From the NCBI RefSeq assembly GCF_002998435.1, contig NZ_CP027231.1, forward strand, positions 1,095,001-1,159,000: a stretch of 64,000 nucleotides of DNA, written 5' to 3'. The position numbers and the translations under genes are program-made. Source of the DNA: Bacteroides zoogleoformans (GTDB lineage Bacteria > Bacteroidota > Bacteroidia > Bacteroidales > Bacteroidaceae). This document shows, piece by piece, positions 8,437-18,414 of the stretch (positions within the stretch are counted from its first letter, which is position 1; each line of letters starts with the position of its first letter). The notes under the pieces are model-generated. The model searched no databases. It was not told where the DNA came from and saw only the letters and a list, made by a program, of their open reading frames with translations.

Positions 8437-9672
8437 ATGGTCATCAACCTAATAGCTTTTGCTTCTATCCTGCATAAACAGACCACTGTCCGTAACTCTC
8501 ACGAAGTGATACTCACAGAGCTGGAAAAATATTTTACCGTCAATATCATCGATTACCAAAATCTCGACCAACTCTCGTCCGATGATTTCAGCATCCTGTT
8601 CATTGCCACCGGAGGTGTGGAACGATTGGTCATCCAACATTTCGAATCCCTGCCCCGCCCTGCCATCCTTTTGGCAGACGGCATGCAGAACTCGCTGGCC
8701 GCAGCACTCGAAATATCGTCATGGCTGCGCGGACGCGGAATGAAAAGCGAAATCCTTCATGGGGAACTGTCGGAGATTGTCAAACGCATCTTCGTTCTTC
8801 ACAGCAACTTCATGGCGCAACGCAATCTTTCAGGGACTCGTGTCGGCGTGATAGGCACTCCGGCGGGTTGGTTGGTGGCCAGCAATGTAGATTACCTGCT
8901 TGCCAAACGCCGTTGGGGCATTGAATACACAGATATTCCATTGGAACGTGTGTATGAATATTACGAACAAATCACAGACGATGAAGTAGGCCAGGCATGT
9001 GCCGATTTGGCCGGAAAAGCATTGGTCTGCCGCGAAGCCACCCCCGAAGATTTGGTAAAAGCCATGCGCCTTTACCGTGCCGTCAAAAGAATAGTGACAG
9101 AAGAGAGGTTGAACGCCATAACCCTGAGTTGTTTCCGGCTGATAGAGCAGACAGGAACTACCGGATGCCTTGCACTTGCTTTGCTCAACGATGAAGGGAT
9201 TGTGGCCGGATGTGAAGGAGATTTGCAGTCGGTTTTCAGTATGCTGGCCGTCAAGGCATTGACCGGAAAAGGTTCTTTCATGGCCAATCCTTCGATGATT
9301 AACACCCGCTCCAACGAAATCATATTGACCCATTGCAGCATCGGCATCACCCAGACAGAGAAATTCATTATCCGCAACCATTTTGAAACGGAAAGCGGCA
9401 TAAGCATTCAGGGAATCTTGCCTACGGGAGACGTAACCATCGTAAAATGCGGAAGCGAAAGCTTGGACGAGTACTATCTAACCACCGGCACACTGATCGA
9501 AAACACCAACTACATCAATATGTGTCGCACGCAAGTAAGGGTAAAGCTGGATTCTTCCACCGATTATTTCCTCAAAACGCCCTTAGGCAACCATCACATC
9601 ATGCTGCATGGCAATTATGAGGATGTGCTGAATGAATTTCTGCAAGCAAACGGGTGCAAACGGATTGAATAA
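8437..9672 (+). CDS. L-fucose/L-arabinose isomerase-fold protein
   Basis: 411-residue cytoplasmic protein resembling the FucI/AraA isomerase-fold proteins of unknown substrate. Parts that fit: a Rossmann-like N-terminal region (FSILFIATGGVERLV), the middle RVGVIGTPAGWLVASNVDY, and a C-terminal half with GCEGDLQSVFSMLAVKAL and ANPSMINTRSNEIILTHCSIG, where acidic and histidine residues would bind metal in true isomerases. Whether it is an isomerase is not proven. It is divergent from the aminotransferase gene and convergent with the histidine kinase. Confidence 0.75.
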   Translation: MVINLIAFASILHKQTTVRNSHEVILTELEKYFTVNIIDYQNLDQLSSDDFSILFIATGGVERLVIQHFESLPRPAILLADGMQNSLAAALEISSWLRGRGMKSEILHGELSEIVKRIFVLHSNFMAQRNLSGTRVGVIGTPAGWLVASNVDYLLAKRRWGIEYTDIPLERVYEYYEQITDDEVGQACADLAGKALVCREATPEDLVKAMRLYRAVKRIVTEERLNAITLSCFRLIEQTGTTGCLALALLNDEGIVAGCEGDLQSVFSMLAVKALTGKGSFMANPSMINTRSNEIILTHCSIGITQTEKFIIRNHFETESGISIQGILPTGDVTIVKCGSESLDEYYLTTGTLIENTNYINMCRTQVRVKLDSSTDYFLKTPLGNHHIMLHGNYEDVLNEFLQANGCKRIE

Positions 9673-9692
9673 TCCGGTGGGTTGCACCTGTT

Positions 9693-12305
9693 TCACTCTG
9701 CTTCATCGGGCAGCCTCACCTCAAAGCGCGTCCCTTTTCCTTCTTCAGAAGTCACCGAGATGGTTCCACCAAGGCGGGTTACTATGGTCTGACAGATACT
9801 CAATCCCAAACCTGCGCCTTGAGTAAAATTATCCACCTTATAGAAACGTTCGAAGATGAGTTTTTTGTTCTCTTCGGAGATACCCTTACCGGTGTCTTCC
9901 ACAAAGACTGTAGTGTATCCCGGCTCGGTAACTGTATATCCCAATGTGATGCTTCCTTCTGCCGTAAACTTCTTGGCATTGTTTATCAAGTTATTCACAA
10001 CCTGCTTCAGCCGAACAGCATCCGTCCGTATAAACTTGTCTTCGTTTACCGGACATTCAACGCGCAGTTCCACTCCCCGCGGCATTCCCATGCGCTGACT
10101 GTTGTATATCTCTTGCATGACGGAAGTAAGATTGTAATTGGAGAACTTAAAATCCATCGTACCCGCCTCGATACGCGACAAATCGAGGATATCATTGATC
10201 AGTGCCAGCAGCAAAGAGCAATTGACGCCTATCAGTTCCACAAAATCTTGCACTTCTTCCGTGGTGAAAGCATCCAGGTTCTTCAGCAAATCCGAGAACC
10301 CCACAATGGCATTCAGCGGAGTGCGTATCTCGTGGCTCATGTTCGCCAAAAAAGCTGATTTAAGTTTATCGGCTTCCAAAGCATGGTCTCTGGCAGCAAT
10401 CAGAGCAGTCTCCGTGTCTTTGTATCGCTGAATGCTCTGTCCTACGCCCAATACCATATAAGGGACATCAATAGCCAATCCCTTATAGATGGTACAGCGA
10501 AACTCCCACCATCCATAATCTCCTTCGGATTTCTTCACCCGGAAACTCATATGCACATTGGTGCACTCTCCATGCAAAAGGTCTAAAAAGCTATTATTAG
10601 CAGACTCACGGTCATCGGGATGTATCAAGCTTTGCATCTCTTCGGGAGTCATAAAACCGCGGTTTGGCGGATAGCCCAAACGAGCCAACAATCCTTCGGA
10701 GATGTTGAAGCGCTTGGTATGTGTGTCGAACTGCCACGGATATATGGAACTCTCGTCCATAGCCATGCGGAAAAGGCGTTTCTGCCTTTCTTCCTCAGAG
10801 ATGTTACGGCATATCAACACAACACCGTTTATCCTACCTCTGGCAAAAACCGGAACAACCTCGCCGGACACGGGAAAGTAAAGTCCTTTTTGATTTTCGC
10901 ACATGAAAGCATTGGAAGGAATGCGCATAGCCTTCTGTTGTGCAAGAACCTGCTTCAACAATTCAATCAAGATATTCTTACCATCGAGGTAAATATGAAA
11001 AACACTTCCTGCCTCCTGTCCCTCGTACGAACAAACCGAATGCCCCTCAAACGGGAGTCCGAGCATCTGTCTCAACGAACGATTGACAAAATGAATGCGC
11101 AAATCGCTATCATAAGATATAATACCGTCGCGGATAGAGTAGAATATATCGTCGAGCTCATTTCGCTGTTCCACCAAGCGCAATTGAATCAAGAGACGGG
11201 TCTGAGCTTGAATGCGACGGCGGGCTTCCTTCCTGTTAGAACGTACCAACCGGATTATCAAAACCACCGGCAATGCCATAACAAGCAAATAGAAAGTAAT
11301 GAGCCATGCCATGTAGCGTTCGCTGAAAGAGATATTCATGACAATGCCATGTTTATTTACAACGCTACCGTCCACGTGAAAGAAAGCCAACTGCTTGTAG
11401 TCGTACAAGAACTTCCCCTCGAGGTTGACCACTCCATGGGCCGAAGGAGTGGTTTTTCCCGATAATATCCGTGCCGCCAGTTTCCCTGCCACCAACGTAC
11501 TTTCCAAAGGTTCGGCGTCGTAAGCACAGAACACTCCGTTTGTCAGCGCCAGATTCTGTCCGGTGAAGACCGGTGCCTTGGAGTTCTTACCTATGAAAGA
11601 GAGAAAAGGACTCCATTTGGGAGCAACCACAACGCAGTCATAAGCATTATAATTGTAGCAAACGGAAGAGATGGCGGTTATAGGAGATTGCTTCTGCACG
11701 TTATTGCTGATAAGGGTATATTCCGGATTCTCTTTCTGAAACCCGGGCCATACACTCTCAAAAGCTTTCACTCCTCTGCGGCTGAGCAGAGAACTGTCGG
11801 AAAGACAAACAACCTCCTTGCGATGGGGAAATATGCGTTTCATCTCATCAAGCAGCTTCCTGAAATCTATTCCGACTGTGAAGCCGGAAACATTAGGCAG
11901 ACTTTTCATCAACTCTTCATTGGGATATTTGATAGCCGTAACAACAACCGGCAACTGGTATCCCAACGAATCTCCACACTTCATCAAGCCATAAAAAGCC
12001 TCATCGCCCGACGTCACAATCAGATCCGTCCCACGTTGCCGCGCCCGTTGGCAAATGCGGCGCATAATCGCACGCTCCGAAACATAAAGCCAATAATCGG
12101 CGTTGATGTATTCCACGGTAACATCGGCTTTGACACCTTCCTTATTCAAACCTTTTTTCAATCCTTCGATAAGCACATCGTGGTAGGGAGTATTATTGGC
12201 ATACGACTGTATAAACAGGATATTGTACGCACGGTCTGCACCGGAGATTGTACCGGACAGTACACCTGCCATTCCCAAGAGCAGAGACAGAAGGAGTCTT
12301 TTCAT
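9693..12305 (-). CDS. Membrane sensor histidine kinase with periplasmic substrate-binding-like domain and PAS domains
   Basis: 870 residues. A signal peptide (MKRLLLSLLLGMAG) leads into a periplasmic domain of about 300 residues resembling ABC substrate-binding proteins (ILFIQSYANNTPYHD). A membrane helix (WLITFYLLVMALPVVLIIRLV, about 335-355) is followed by a coiled linker, two PAS-like regions and the kinase core: H-box SHEIRTPLNAIVGFSDLL, N-box NLINNAKKFT, G1 DTGKGIS, F-box FERFYK and G2 GAGLGLS. No receiver domain is present and no response regulator gene is adjacent, so the partner is elsewhere. A TATCTTTG -7 box lies at 12353-12346. Confidence 0.92.
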   Translation of the reverse strand: MKRLLLSLLLGMAGVLSGTISGADRAYNILFIQSYANNTPYHDVLIEGLKKGLNKEGVKADVTVEYINADYWLYVSERAIMRRICQRARQRGTDLIVTSGDEAFYGLMKCGDSLGYQLPVVVTAIKYPNEELMKSLPNVSGFTVGIDFRKLLDEMKRIFPHRKEVVCLSDSSLLSRRGVKAFESVWPGFQKENPEYTLISNNVQKQSPITAISSVCYNYNAYDCVVVAPKWSPFLSFIGKNSKAPVFTGQNLALTNGVFCAYDAEPLESTLVAGKLAARILSGKTTPSAHGVVNLEGKFLYDYKQLAFFHVDGSVVNKHGIVMNISFSERYMAWLITFYLLVMALPVVLIIRLVRSNRKEARRRIQAQTRLLIQLRLVEQRNELDDIFYSIRDGIISYDSDLRIHFVNRSLRQMLGLPFEGHSVCSYEGQEAGSVFHIYLDGKNILIELLKQVLAQQKAMRIPSNAFMCENQKGLYFPVSGEVVPVFARGRINGVVLICRNISEEERQKRLFRMAMDESSIYPWQFDTHTKRFNISEGLLARLGYPPNRGFMTPEEMQSLIHPDDRESANNSFLDLLHGECTNVHMSFRVKKSEGDYGWWEFRCTIYKGLAIDVPYMVLGVGQSIQRYKDTETALIAARDHALEADKLKSAFLANMSHEIRTPLNAIVGFSDLLKNLDAFTTEEVQDFVELIGVNCSLLLALINDILDLSRIEAGTMDFKFSNYNLTSVMQEIYNSQRMGMPRGVELRVECPVNEDKFIRTDAVRLKQVVNNLINNAKKFTAEGSITLGYTVTEPGYTTVFVEDTGKGISEENKKLIFERFYKVDNFTQGAGLGLSICQTIVTRLGGTISVTSEEGKGTRFEVRLPDEAE

Positions 12306-12345
12306 AGTAAATGTTGTTTGCCGATTAAATCGGTCGTTACATTCG

Positions 12346-12353
12346 CAAAGATA
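12346..12353 (-). promoter_or_regulatory. -7 box for the histidine kinase gene
   Basis: TATCTTTG on the minus strand, about 40 bases upstream of the kinase ATG at 12305; matches TAnnTTTG. Confidence 0.6.
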
Positions 12354-12435
12354 ATGTTTTTGTCATTTCACGCATTGTTTTTATGAAAGATATTACCAAA
12401 TTCCACTTAGAAAGTCGAGGAAAAAGACGTGACAA

Positions 12436-13686
12436 CTATTCGTCGTGCAGCGCTTCGGCCGGCTGTATCTGCATCGCCTTGCGGGCGGGGAAACAGATGC
12501 CGAACACGATTATTACGGCCAACAGCAGCACCGCAGCGGCAAAACACAGGAAGAAGCGCCCCGGAGTGGCGTCCATCAATGTATGCACCGTGAGGTCGGC
12601 CGCCTGCATATTGACACAGACAATCAAGGCGGGCAACGCCGCCAGAGCCAGCAACAGCATTCCTTCCATCAGATAATAGCCGAAAACGCCGGAACGGGAG
12701 CTGCCCAGCGCCATGCGCAGAGCCATCTCGCACTTCCGTTTGCGGGTACGGAACCAGAAAGTGCCCAACACTCCCAGAAAGACATTGAATGCAAAGAAAA
12801 GTATGACCGCATAGGTGGTGTTCAGATAGTTCACCGTGCCCTTCTCAATATCGAAGGCCTCCTTCATGTCGGCATACGAACGGATGTCGTACAGATGATA
12901 GGGGCCGATGGCCAGGCGGCTTTGCATGTCAGTGGTGAAGCGTTCGGCAAAACCGGCCACAGAGCCGGATGCTACGCGGAGGGCAATGCCGGCCCAATGT
13001 CCCGGCAGGGAAGCGGCGGCCGGAAGGTAGATGAAAGGTTCGTAGCGCTCGTATTCGTCCGTCTTATGGGCGGGAAGCACAGCCATCACTTTATAGTTGG
13101 TCTCGGGCCGGGCACTTTTCATATAGTAAGGGTTGAAACACGTCTCTCCCACCCCGCTGCGGCCACTGAAAAGCGAATCGCTCAACGCCGCGCTCATCAT
13201 GACGGGCGTGGGATATTCGTCCTTCAGCCAATGGGCTGCATCGAAAGTGCCGCGCAAAGGTTTCAGGCGAAACACTTCGAAATAGTCGGGACTGACGTAG
13301 CGGATGTTGCAATGCACCACGTGGGTAGAATCGGTGTGAGGAGCATATCCTTCGAACATGACATTATCGGTATAGGGAACGGTTCCCCAATAGTAGCAAG
13401 CCGACTCCACACCGGGATAGCTGCCGATAAGACCGTATATCTGCTCTAAATAGTCGGCAGAACGGCTCATCATGGCAGAATCGCGCGAAAGCATGGGCTC
13501 GATGGTGAGCTGCACATGAAACACGTTCGCCGTATCATAACCTTTGGGGCGGCGGGCAGCCGCCTCGTAATTATATATCAGGTCGATGCCGTACCACAAC
13601 AGTACAAGCACCACCCACAGTTCCGCCCCTATCCATGCGTTGGAACGACGCTGATTCCATATCTGACTGAACAAGCTCTTTATCAT
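12436..13686 (-). CDS. FtsX/MacB-type ABC permease, type B (third pair)
   Basis: 416-residue inner-membrane permease: one N-terminal helix (WIGAELWVVLVLLWYGIDLIY), a large periplasmic MacB_PCD-like domain, and three C-terminal helices ending with FPARKAMQIQPAEALHDE. This ending and the N-terminal pattern are shared with the genes at 14978 and 18747 (type B). Its ATG overlaps the stop of the preceding permease by four bases, so the two are translationally coupled. It is the last gene of the exporter operon. Confidence 0.88.
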   Translation of the reverse strand: MIKSLFSQIWNQRRSNAWIGAELWVVLVLLWYGIDLIYNYEAAARRPKGYDTANVFHVQLTIEPMLSRDSAMMSRSADYLEQIYGLIGSYPGVESACYYWGTVPYTDNVMFEGYAPHTDSTHVVHCNIRYVSPDYFEVFRLKPLRGTFDAAHWLKDEYPTPVMMSAALSDSLFSGRSGVGETCFNPYYMKSARPETNYKVMAVLPAHKTDEYERYEPFIYLPAAASLPGHWAGIALRVASGSVAGFAERFTTDMQSRLAIGPYHLYDIRSYADMKEAFDIEKGTVNYLNTTYAVILFFAFNVFLGVLGTFWFRTRKRKCEMALRMALGSSRSGVFGYYLMEGMLLLALAALPALIVCVNMQAADLTVHTLMDATPGRFFLCFAAAVLLLAVIIVFGICFPARKAMQIQPAEALHDE

Positions 13687-14948
13687 TTTTCTTCTCCTTT
13701 CAAAGTGGACGCTATGTTGCGCCGCGAGGCCATATAAGCCGGCAACAGCACCGATAGCAGATTAAACAACAGGCAAACGACAAACACAAGCCCGAACAGC
13801 GCAGGCCGAAGCAGCAGGCCGCCGCCCACACTGATGCCCGACAATTCTACATCGCCCGTGCCGAACAACCATGTCCGCCCCAGCCATACCAGCAGGCAAG
13901 AGAGTAAATACCCTAGCACGCCTCCGGCAAAGACCGCAAGCAGGTTCTCCGTGAACAAGCGGTAAAGGATGGAGGCGTTCGAGGCTCCATAGGCCTTGCG
14001 CACGGCTATCTCGCTGACACGTTCCTGCATTTGCGCATGCGTCATGCCGGAAATGTTGATGGCAGGAACGATGAGCAGCACCATCGCCAGCAACCCGTAA
14101 ACCAACGAGGCGCTGATGTTTTTGTCGCGGAAGAACGTATATCCGACATGCGTATAGAGAGACGACAACTCAAAAGCATATTCGGCCGTGGAGCTGTTCA
14201 AGCGGTCTTGCCGATGCTGCACTTCCGCACGGATGTCGGCAGGACGGGCACCGGCCGAGAGCTTCAGCACACAGCGGCGAATGCCTCGCAAACCCTCCGT
14301 GCGGCCGGAATAACCGTCTTCATTCTCCAAGGAGAAAGGCGTGAAGACATCGGCATAGGCCGTCTGGAAGATGGCATTGACATCCTTCACCACACCCACC
14401 ACACGCGCCGGAAAGAAACTGATGCGAAGTTCCTCACCCACGGCATCCGTCGTGCCGAAAAGCTGCAAGGCAGCATGTTCGGTGAGGACGCATACCCAAC
14501 GGCAGGCATCGTATTCCTCGGCGGTAAAAGGGCGTCCGGCCACAAACTCATAGCGGAAGAAGCTGAACCAGTTTGCCGCAACGGGACGGACAAAATAGTT
14601 GTAGGTCGATTGGGAAGCCGGCAGCCCGCAGATGGATTTGGATACACCGCGATACCAAGTCACATCTTCCACACCGTCCAAATCATTGAAAAGTGCTTCG
14701 AATGCCATACGGCCTATTCCACCGTTATTGACATCGCTATGATTGCTGCGGCGATAGGTCGTGGCATCGCCCACATACATCAGCCGGGAACGGTCTGCTT
14801 CCGGAGCCATATCAGCCGTACGAAAATCATAAATCATCGCCACCGCCATTACGAAAGCGATGGTAACAGCCGTTCCCGTCACACTGATGACAGCATGAAA
14901 AGGATGCTGTCGCATCAGCCGGACGGCTTGAGAGACAATCTGTTTCAT
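13683..14948 (-). CDS. FtsX/MacB-type ABC permease, type A (third pair)
   Basis: 421 residues starting at MKQIVSQAVRLMRQHPFHAV (ATG 14948); longer in-frame readings run through the end of the upstream gene and are rejected. The first helix (AVISVTGTAVTIAFVMAVAMIY) and the phrase MAPEADRSRLMYV match the type A permeases at 16282 and 20089. A periplasmic domain and three C-terminal helices follow, with the conserved MQERVSEIAVRKAYGAS coupling segment. It is coupled to the type B gene downstream by a four-base overlap. Confidence 0.88.
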   Translation of the reverse strand: MKQIVSQAVRLMRQHPFHAVISVTGTAVTIAFVMAVAMIYDFRTADMAPEADRSRLMYVGDATTYRRSNHSDVNNGGIGRMAFEALFNDLDGVEDVTWYRGVSKSICGLPASQSTYNYFVRPVAANWFSFFRYEFVAGRPFTAEEYDACRWVCVLTEHAALQLFGTTDAVGEELRISFFPARVVGVVKDVNAIFQTAYADVFTPFSLENEDGYSGRTEGLRGIRRCVLKLSAGARPADIRAEVQHRQDRLNSSTAEYAFELSSLYTHVGYTFFRDKNISASLVYGLLAMVLLIVPAINISGMTHAQMQERVSEIAVRKAYGASNASILYRLFTENLLAVFAGGVLGYLLSCLLVWLGRTWLFGTGDVELSGISVGGGLLLRPALFGLVFVVCLLFNLLSVLLPAYMASRRNIASTLKGEEK

Positions 14949-14977
14949 TCCTTTATATTTAAGTTCCAATTCATTAC

Positions 14978-16225
14978 CTATTCGTCGTGCAGCGCCTCGG
15001 CAGGCTGTATGTTCATCGCCTTGCGGGCGGGGATGCCGATGCCGACGGCAATCATCAGTGCCATCAACAGGAAGCTGATGACGGCACACAACAGCAGACG
15101 CTCCCACTCCAGTGTGGTTCCGTTGCGCCAAGAGTTCAGTTCCAAATCTGCCAGATGATAATCGACGAGCAATGCCAACGGGGTGACTAATAACAGGAGC
15201 AGCCAGCCTTCGCACAGCAAACGCCTAAATACGCCGCCGTCCGTTGCGCCGTGCACCTTGTGCAAAGCAATCTCCGACTTGCGTTGCTGCGTACGAAACC
15301 AGAACGTGCCCAGCAGACCGAGAAAGATGTTGAGCAGCAGGAAGCCCATGCCCACCCCGTAGTTGCGCAACTGCGACATCCAGCTCCGCTGGAAATTCTC
15401 GCGCACCTCGGCAAACGAGCGCACCTCGGCAATGAAAAGATTGCCCACGCGATAGAGTTTCTCGCTATCGGCCTTCAGGCGGTCGATGAAGTCACGGTCT
15501 TGGTCGGCACGCACCCGCACGCACCATTCCTTGCTGTAATCCATCATGTAATCCGGCAACTTATAGACCATCCGGTAGGAACTGCGGGCCTGCTGATAGT
15601 CGCTGTATCTCACATTCTGCAAGGCTGCGCCCAACTTAATTGCATTGACCGTGTCACCGAACAGAAAGAAAGGCTTCCCCACCAACGAGGTCATCGTCAG
15701 GTTGTACTTTCTGTAAAGATTATCCGAGGCAAGGAACTGCCGAGGATCTTTCAGGATTTCGGCCAACTGTTCCGGTGTCTCGCCACGCGTGCCCCGGTAG
15801 CGGAACACCCGTACAAAATCAGGTGTCACAACGCTGCGTATCGTCCATTCGGGCGACTCCAAAGTATCATGCCGCACCATCGTCGTACTGTTGCTTCCAT
15901 TGTAAGGGAAAGAGTTCTGCGAAAGGCTCACGGCCTCCACGTCCGGACGGTGTTGCAGCCTGTTCAGCATCTCCCGCACGTCGTTACGGCAGTCTTCTTC
16001 AGTCTGATGGGGGATGTAGTCGGGACTTTTGTCGGTCAGCATCCCCATATTGATAAGGTAGCAATGCTCTATGTCGAAGCCTCTCGGCTCCAGGTAAGTG
16101 GCCGCACTTGTATAGATGTAGTCCACAATGTACCACATCACCACGCTGACCACCAACAGCTCCAGAGCCAGCCAGACATTGCCTTGCCACTCGTTCTTTA
16201 TCTGTGTCAATAATTTCTTAGTCAT
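14978..16225 (-). CDS. FtsX/MacB-type ABC permease, type B (second pair)
   Basis: 415 residues from ATG 16225 (MTKKLLTQIKNEWQGNVW). Helix 1 is LALELLVVSVVMWYIVDYIY; the C-terminus IPARKAMNIQPAEALHDE is nearly identical to that of the permease at 12436. The region TFWFRTQQRKSEIALHKVHG is the cytoplasmic coupling segment. Longer readings beginning near 16390 overlap the upstream permease and are rejected. Spacing to the next gene is 29 bases. Confidence 0.88.
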   Translation of the reverse strand: MTKKLLTQIKNEWQGNVWLALELLVVSVVMWYIVDYIYTSAATYLEPRGFDIEHCYLINMGMLTDKSPDYIPHQTEEDCRNDVREMLNRLQHRPDVEAVSLSQNSFPYNGSNSTTMVRHDTLESPEWTIRSVVTPDFVRVFRYRGTRGETPEQLAEILKDPRQFLASDNLYRKYNLTMTSLVGKPFFLFGDTVNAIKLGAALQNVRYSDYQQARSSYRMVYKLPDYMMDYSKEWCVRVRADQDRDFIDRLKADSEKLYRVGNLFIAEVRSFAEVRENFQRSWMSQLRNYGVGMGFLLLNIFLGLLGTFWFRTQQRKSEIALHKVHGATDGGVFRRLLCEGWLLLLLVTPLALLVDYHLADLELNSWRNGTTLEWERLLLCAVISFLLMALMIAVGIGIPARKAMNIQPAEALHDE

Positions 16226-16281
16226 TGATGTATCGTTTGAGTTCGTTAGAATCTGTTCATCGGATAAACGCCGGCCGGCCG

Positions 16282-17577
16282 TTAATGCAGACGTCCGCCC
16301 AATGCGTTCACCACTCCCACTCTCGAAGCGCGCCATGCCGGAAAGCCGCTGCTCAGCACATTCAGTACGAAGCAGAAAAGCAGTGCCCAACCGAAGGTGG
16401 AGGCATGTATCAGGATGGAGGCGTCAATCACCGGCACGTTTATCATCTTGCGGAAGCCTTCGGCAAAGAGCATCGCATCGGCCGCATAGGCAAACGCCAC
16501 ACTCAGCAGCAGCCCCAGCACACCGGCCAGAAGCGTCACCACCATGTTCTCCGCCACAATCTGCCCCATAATCTCCATGCGTGTACTTCCGAAGGCACGC
16601 CTCACACCTATCTCGCCGACACGCTGACGCAAGCGGCTCTGTGTCATGCTGCTCAGGTTGATGGCAGGCACTATCAGGAGGATGGCGAAGACAATGAGGC
16701 GTTGGCGTCGCGCGGCCTCCACATCGGGCTCTATGTTGGCTCCTACCACAAGCGCATTCTTCTCTTGGTCGTAAGGGCGGTTGCGGTAAAGCAGCGTGTA
16801 GCCCTCTTCGCCGATGACCTTGTTGTGTTCCTGCCTGCGTCGCTCCACCTCCTCGCGTATGGCGGGAAAGTCGCTGCGCCGGCGGGCCAGTATCGTACAG
16901 CTGGCCATTCCCATGTGGTCATCGGTCCAAGTGTCTTGCTCGAAGTCGGTAGAAGTGAACGGTATCCATACCTGCCCGTAGGCAGAGGAAGCAAGCGTAG
17001 AGACATCTCTCACCACCGCGCATACCCGGTAGGGGGCATGATTCAGCAGAAACTCCTTCCCGATGGCTTCCGTCGTGCCGAAGAGATGGCGTGCCACACT
17101 TTCCGTGACCACCGCCACCGGCCTCCCGGCATCGAACGTGGCCTTGTCGTAGGGCTTTCCGCCGATGAAAGAGAAATCGAACACCTGCCAAAACACGTCG
17201 TCCGTCTGCAGCAGGTCTATGCCCGTGGCAGGCTGCCCCGGCAGGGAGACGGGTGTGGAAACCGTCATGCAGGCATAAATGGTGACAGCCTCCGGTGTCT
17301 TCAACGACTGGAAACATTCGCGGGCTGTGCGCACGCTCATCGGCCCGTTGCTGGTGCTCCCCTCTCCCCAGTCCTTATGGTTGATGCTCATCCACTTGAC
17401 GTGCAGAAAGCGGTCGCGATTGCTCTCGGGAGCGAAGGACACCACCTGCACCTGCTGAATCATCACCACCAGCATGATGAGGAAAATGGCGAGCGCCGTG
17501 CCCGCTATGCCTACGGCACTGATGACGGGCTGCTGGCGAAGCTGCGCCAATGCTTGTGTGATATATTGTTTAATCAT
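16282..17577 (-). CDS. FtsX/MacB-type ABC permease, type A (second pair)
   Basis: 431 residues. Starts MIKQYITQALAQLRQQPVIS, followed by helix 1 (AVGIAGTALAIFLIMLVVMI), a MacB-like periplasmic domain, and three C-terminal helices with LRQRVGEIGVRRAFGSTRME as coupling helix. It is the first gene after the ATPase in reading direction, separated by 132 bases. Together with the type B gene at 14978 it probably forms one heterodimeric permease. Confidence 0.88.
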   Translation of the reverse strand: MIKQYITQALAQLRQQPVISAVGIAGTALAIFLIMLVVMIQQVQVVSFAPESNRDRFLHVKWMSINHKDWGEGSTSNGPMSVRTARECFQSLKTPEAVTIYACMTVSTPVSLPGQPATGIDLLQTDDVFWQVFDFSFIGGKPYDKATFDAGRPVAVVTESVARHLFGTTEAIGKEFLLNHAPYRVCAVVRDVSTLASSAYGQVWIPFTSTDFEQDTWTDDHMGMASCTILARRRSDFPAIREEVERRRQEHNKVIGEEGYTLLYRNRPYDQEKNALVVGANIEPDVEAARRQRLIVFAILLIVPAINLSSMTQSRLRQRVGEIGVRRAFGSTRMEIMGQIVAENMVVTLLAGVLGLLLSVAFAYAADAMLFAEGFRKMINVPVIDASILIHASTFGWALLFCFVLNVLSSGFPAWRASRVGVVNALGGRLH

Positions 17578-17709
17578 AACTCAACGTCCTATCCTTTAAA
17601 GCGCGTGTATTCACACGGCCTATGCCACCCCGTACGTAGAGGCGACATCTGTCATACTTGTTCTTATCTTGTCTCGCTCTTTCAATCTGTGTTCTTCTTG
17701 CCGCCCGGC

Positions 17710-18375
17710 TTATTCCACTTGCCGTCCGTCGAAGAAGCGGACAGTTCTTGAAGTCTGCTTGGCCTGATCTTCGTTGTGCGTCACCATCACGATGGTGCGC
17801 CCGTCTTCTTTGTTGAGCCGGTGCAACAGCTCCATGACTTCGGCACCCATCTTGGAGTCCAGATTACCCGTAGGCTCATCGGCAAGGATTATCTCCGGAT
17901 TGCCGATAATGGCACGGGCAATGGCTACACGCTGGCACTGACCGCCGGACAACTGCGTAGGCATGTGACGCATGCGGTGGCTCAGCCCCACCTTCTGCAA
18001 TACCTCTTCCGCCAGCCGGCGACGCTCTTTGGCCGACACCTTTCTGTATAGCAGGGGCAACTCTACATTGTCCAGTACGTTCAATGAGTTTATCAGGTGG
18101 AAAGACTGGAACACGAAGCCCAGATTCCGGTTACGGAATGCGGCCAGTTCCTTATCTTTCATGCCTTCTACTTCGGTGCCCGCAATTTCGATGGTGCCGC
18201 TGGTAGGAGCATCAAGCAAGCCCATAATGTTCAGCAAGGTAGACTTGCCGCAACCCGACGGCCCCATGACGCTGAGGAACTCGCCTTTGTTCACTTCGAG
18301 GTTTACATTCTCCAATGCTACGGTCTCAATCTCGTTCGTACGATAAATCTTGTTGATGCCTGTTAACTTAATCAT
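17710..18375 (-). CDS. MacB/LolD-type ABC transporter ATPase
   Basis: 221-residue cytoplasmic ATPase with Walker A GPSGCGKST (about 39-47), Q-loop FVFQSFHLI, signature LSGGQCQRVAIARA, Walker B IILADEPTGNLD and H-loop MVTHNEDQ. It is the only ATPase in an operon with six permeases and so presumably powers all three pairs. Its start lies immediately left of a 23-bp tandem-repeat array that fills the gap to the permease upstream. Confidence 0.95.
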   Translation of the reverse strand: MIKLTGINKIYRTNEIETVALENVNLEVNKGEFLSVMGPSGCGKSTLLNIMGLLDAPTSGTIEIAGTEVEGMKDKELAAFRNRNLGFVFQSFHLINSLNVLDNVELPLLYRKVSAKERRRLAEEVLQKVGLSHRMRHMPTQLSGGQCQRVAIARAIIGNPEIILADEPTGNLDSKMGAEVMELLHRLNKEDGRTIVMVTHNEDQAKQTSRTVRFFDGRQVE

Positions 18376-18414
18376 AATGGTAAAGTATTAAATTGTTATT
18401 ATTTGGTTTATTAT

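Noticed and set aside
12445..13449. Long plus-strand open frames within the permease genes (several of 300-500 codons between 12.4 and 21.5 kb)
   Set aside because: They are antisense shadows of GC-rich permease genes, rich in His, Arg and Gln and without domains; the minus-strand frames carry clear transporter motifs.
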